Made by a program: the position numbers and the translations under genes. A stretch of 8,036 bases of DNA. Source: an uncultured Coriobacteriaceae bacterium. GTDB taxonomy: Bacteria; Actinomycetota; Coriobacteriia; Coriobacteriales; Atopobiaceae. The notes under the pieces were generated by a model that was not told the origin of the DNA, searched no databases, and saw nothing but the letters and a program-made list of their open reading frames with translations. The stretch's first letter is position 1, and each line of letters opens with the position of its first letter. Positions 6,039 through 8,036 of the stretch are shown here, one piece after another. The stretch covers positions 1-8,036 of the forward strand of contig CACXZL010000253.1 of NCBI GenBank assembly GCA_902772085.1, given 5' to 3'.

Positions 6039-6081
6039 GCATGTCGTTTACGAGTGATAATAATAAATAAACATTATTAAT

Positions 6082-6109
6082 TACCTTAAGGTATGTGATG
6101 ACCGTACCT
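6082..6109. promoter_or_regulatory. Candidate operator: 12-bp palindrome plus third half-site
   Basis: TACCTTAAGGTA (6082-6093) is a perfect 12-bp palindrome. AGGTA (6089-6093) also forms a second dyad with TACCT (6105-6109) across 11 nt. Three copies of one half-site in a divergent promoter region is the layout expected of a dimeric repressor or activator site. No regulator gene is in the window. Confidence 0.5.
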
Positions 6110-6203
6110 ACTGACTGATTTGTTTCGGTGTGGACAAAAGAGCCGGCTCTGGGGAACTGTTTTGCAAAAGAGCGCTACGATGAGCTGCGTCGTTAGGAGA
6201 GGT

Positions 6204-8033
6204 ATGCATAAAGAATTCTTAATGGGCAACCAGGCAATAGCGCTTGGTGCACTTGCGGCTGGCGTGCAGGTGGTGACAGGCTATCCCGGCACGCCTTCCA
6301 CCGAGGTGCTCGAGACCGTCGCAAAGCGCAGGCACGATGGGGTCTACGTCGAGTGGTCCATAAACGAGAAGGCCGCCATGGAGGTGGCGGCCGGCGCGGC
6401 CTATGCAGGCGCGCGTGCGATGATGACCTGCAAGCAGGTGGGGCTCAACGTGGCGTCTGACCCGCTCATGAGCCTTGAATACATCGGCGTGAAGGGCGGT
6501 CTGGTGGTGCTCGTCGCAGACGATCCTGGCCCCATATCTTCGCAGACCGAGCAAGACACGCGCACGTTTGCGCAGTTCTCGAAGGTTCCGTTGTTCGACC
6601 CCTCGAGCGTGGACGAGGCGTATCGCATGGTGCAGGACGCGTTTGACCTGTCCGAGCGTCTCGGCTCTCCCGTCTTCTTGCGTCCGACGACGCGCGTCGA
6701 TCACGGCTATGAGGCCATAGACGTGACCGACGAGGACGAGTGGCGCCATGAGACACCAGAGGGATTCGTGAGGGATGCCTCGCGCTGGGTCATCTTCCCA
6801 CGCCTTTCGGTCGCAAACCACGCAGTGATAGAGCGACGCAACGCGGCGCTTGGCGATGAGCTCAGCGATTCCTCCTATAACTTCGTGGTGCCGGAGCGTG
6901 GCGACGTGCCTCGCGTGGGCATAGCCACGCAAGGAATCAGCTACACCTACGTGTGCGACAATCTGGATGACCGCGATCGACCGCGACTGCTTCGCGTGGG
7001 AACTCCCTTTCCGTTCCCGGAGCGTAAGGCAGTGGAGTTTCTTCAAGGGCTCGAAGAGGTGCTCTGCATAGAGGAGCTCGATCCCGTGATAGAGCGGGAG
7101 CTGCAGCGGGTTTGCGGGAAGTTCGGCCTGCGCGTGAGGATTCGCGGCAAGCTCACGGGTGACATACGGCCTTCGGGAGAAAACACGGTGGAATCGGTCG
7201 GCAGGGCCATAGACGCCTTGCTCCAGAGGGATGACGTGGCCAAGACGAGCGAGACGCAAGGAGAGGGCGAGAGGCTGCCACAGCTGCCCATGCGTCCGCC
7301 GGTGCTTTGTGCGGGATGTCCGCATAGGGCGAGCTTCTACGCCGTCAAGAAGGCCATGGGACGTCGCAAGACGATCTACTGCGGAGACATCGGCTGCTAT
7401 ACGCTCGGAAACGCACAGCCCCTCGACATGGTGGACACCTGCCTTTGCATGGGTGCGGGCATAAACATCGCCCAGGGCGTATACCATGTGGAGCCCGACA
7501 CCGCCTGCTTCGCGTTCGTAGGCGACTCGACGTTTTTCGCGAGCGGCATCACCGGCGTGGTGAACGCCTATTACAATCAGGCGAGCCTCACGCTCGTGGT
7601 GCTTGACAACTCGACGACCGCCATGACGGGGCATCAGCCGCATCCCGGCACGGGCCGCACGATGATGGGCGAGGTCGTGAGTGCGGTGAGCATAGAGGCC
7701 GTGTTGCGCGCGATAGGTCTCACCTGCGTGGAGACGGTGGACCCGCTCGACCACGAGCTGGCGGTGGCGACCGTGCGACGTGTGGCTGACGAGCCCGGGG
7801 TGAAGGCGATCATCTTTAGGTCCCCTTGCGTCGTCCTGGCGAAGCCGCAGGCGCGAAGCGCAGTCGATTCCCAGAAGTGCATAGGGTGCAGGCGATGCGT
7901 GATCGAGCTCGGGTGTCCGGCCATCTCCCTCGTGGACGGCAAGGCGTCCATCGACGGCTCACAGTGCAGTGGCTGCACGCTCTGCGGGCAGGTGTGCCCC
8001 GTCGGTGCGATAAGCGGAGGTGAGCGGCTGTGA
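6204..8033 (+). CDS. iorA: Indolepyruvate:ferredoxin oxidoreductase, alpha subunit
   Basis: A 609-residue cytoplasmic subunit that, with IorB, oxidatively decarboxylates aryl-pyruvates (from Trp, Phe, Tyr) to aryl-acetyl-CoA using thiamine diphosphate and CoA and reducing ferredoxin. The ATG at 6204 has AGGAG at 6195-6199; an in-frame Met at 6120 would add 28 unrelated residues and is rejected. N-terminal pyrimidine-binding part: 'GYPGTPSTEVLE' (26-37), 'EWSINEKAA' (50-58), 'DDPGPISSQTEQDTR' (106-120). The middle holds 'CAGCPHR' (369-375), typical of IorA. The TPP/Mg-binding part has 'GDSTFFASGITG' (440-451), then 'DNSTTAMTGHQ' (468-478). The C terminus has two [4Fe-4S] motifs: C559, C562, C565, C571-P and C588, C591, C594, C598-P. 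The length is normal for the family. The stop overlaps the probable iorB start by 4 nt. Divergent from the acyl-CoA ligase, with a palindrome-rich leader. Confidence 0.95.
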   Translation: MHKEFLMGNQAIALGALAAGVQVVTGYPGTPSTEVLETVAKRRHDGVYVEWSINEKAAMEVAAGAAYAGARAMMTCKQVGLNVASDPLMSLEYIGVKGGLVVLVADDPGPISSQTEQDTRTFAQFSKVPLFDPSSVDEAYRMVQDAFDLSERLGSPVFLRPTTRVDHGYEAIDVTDEDEWRHETPEGFVRDASRWVIFPRLSVANHAVIERRNAALGDELSDSSYNFVVPERGDVPRVGIATQGISYTYVCDNLDDRDRPRLLRVGTPFPFPERKAVEFLQGLEEVLCIEELDPVIERELQRVCGKFGLRVRIRGKLTGDIRPSGENTVESVGRAIDALLQRDDVAKTSETQGEGERLPQLPMRPPVLCAGCPHRASFYAVKKAMGRRKTIYCGDIGCYTLGNAQPLDMVDTCLCMGAGINIAQGVYHVEPDTACFAFVGDSTFFASGITGVVNAYYNQASLTLVVLDNSTTAMTGHQPHPGTGRTMMGEVVSAVSIEAVLRAIGLTCVETVDPLDHELAVATVRRVADEPGVKAIIFRSPCVVLAKPQARSAVDSQKCIGCRRCVIELGCPAISLVDGKASIDGSQCSGCTLCGQVCPVGAISGGERL

Positions 8034-8036
8034 AAA
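8030..8036 (+). CDS. iorB: Probable start of iorB (beta subunit), cut by window end
   Basis: GTG at 8030-8032 overlaps the iorA TGA (8031-8033) in a GTGA arrangement. GGAGGTGA (8016-8023) sits 6 nt before it, an excellent ribosome site that iorA's own end does not need. Only GTG AAA A is visible, so the identity comes from the standard iorAB gene order; translational coupling would give equal amounts of the two subunits. Confidence 0.5.

Larger units (their letters stand above)
5925..6203. promoter_or_regulatory. AT-rich divergent control region, ligase / iorA
   Basis: These 279 bases contain no gene but much symmetry: an 8-bp tandem pair GTAAGCAG/GTAAGCTG (5965-5980), TAATAAT/ATTATTA (6058-6064/6073-6079), the palindrome TACCTTAAGGTA (6082-6093) with a third half-site TACCT (6105-6109), the palindrome AGAGCCGGCTCT (6139-6150), and CAAAAGAGC in direct repeat (6135-6143 and 6165-6173). 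A sigma70-like pair for iorA is listed separately. I could not settle on a promoter for the ligase. Confidence 0.6.

Noticed and set aside
6219..7754. A 511-codon open frame on the minus strand opposite iorA.
   Set aside because: It mirrors the codon structure of a strongly supported high-GC gene, is rich in His and Arg with low-complexity composition, and has no family motif; a classic antisense shadow.

Overview
The window looks like chromosomal DNA of an anaerobic, fermentative actinobacterium of the class Coriobacteriia (Olsenella/Atopobium/Collinsella type). This is inferred from the mix of a ferredoxin-dependent 2-oxoacid oxidoreductase, a secreted hydrolase with the Coriobacteriia-like variant of the S-layer-homology (SLH) repeat ('GISEGW...FRPYA.VARADMAAFL'), moderately high GC, and strong AGGAG ribosome sites. 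Species cannot be named from the sequence alone. I see no mobile element, CRISPR array, tRNA or rRNA.

Layout: (1) 1-189, the last 62 codons of valine-tRNA ligase (valS), + strand, followed by two stem-loops (203-227 and 234-290) between it and the convergent tatD-like gene. (2) 434-1123, - strand, a TatD-family metal-dependent hydrolase. All its metal ligands are present, but it lacks about 16 residues between the last His and the last Asp. (3) 1383-1907, + strand, a small stand-alone TerB-like protein with lower GC than its neighbours, divergent from the tatD-like gene. (4) 1908-2185, a convergent intergenic region with a partly duplicated terminator. (5) 2186-3871, - strand, a secreted SGNH/GDSL hydrolase ending in two SLH-like repeats, with a recognisable promoter flanked by TGCGT/ACGCA half-sites. 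(6) 4041-5924, - strand, a 627-residue AMP-forming acyl-CoA synthetase-like enzyme, with an unusual set of competing complementary segments just past its stop. (7) 5925-6203, an AT-rich divergent control region with several palindromes. (8) 6204-8033, + strand, iorA, the TPP and 2x[4Fe-4S] subunit of indolepyruvate:ferredoxin oxidoreductase. It overlaps by 4 nt the probable GTG start of iorB, which runs off the window.

How the genes fit together: the most suggestive pairing is the divergent acyl-CoA ligase and iorAB. IorAB converts aryl-pyruvates from aromatic amino acids to aryl-acetyl-CoA with reduced ferredoxin. A CoA ligase beside it, sharing a palindrome-rich control region, could activate or recycle an aryl or other carboxylic acid in the same pathway. 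That link is an inference from position. The other genes (valS, tatD-like, terB-like, SGNH) look like independent transcription units. No clear previously undescribed multi-gene system is visible. The points most worth a second look are the shortened TatD, the ligase/ior control region, and the symmetric half-sites around the SGNH promoter.
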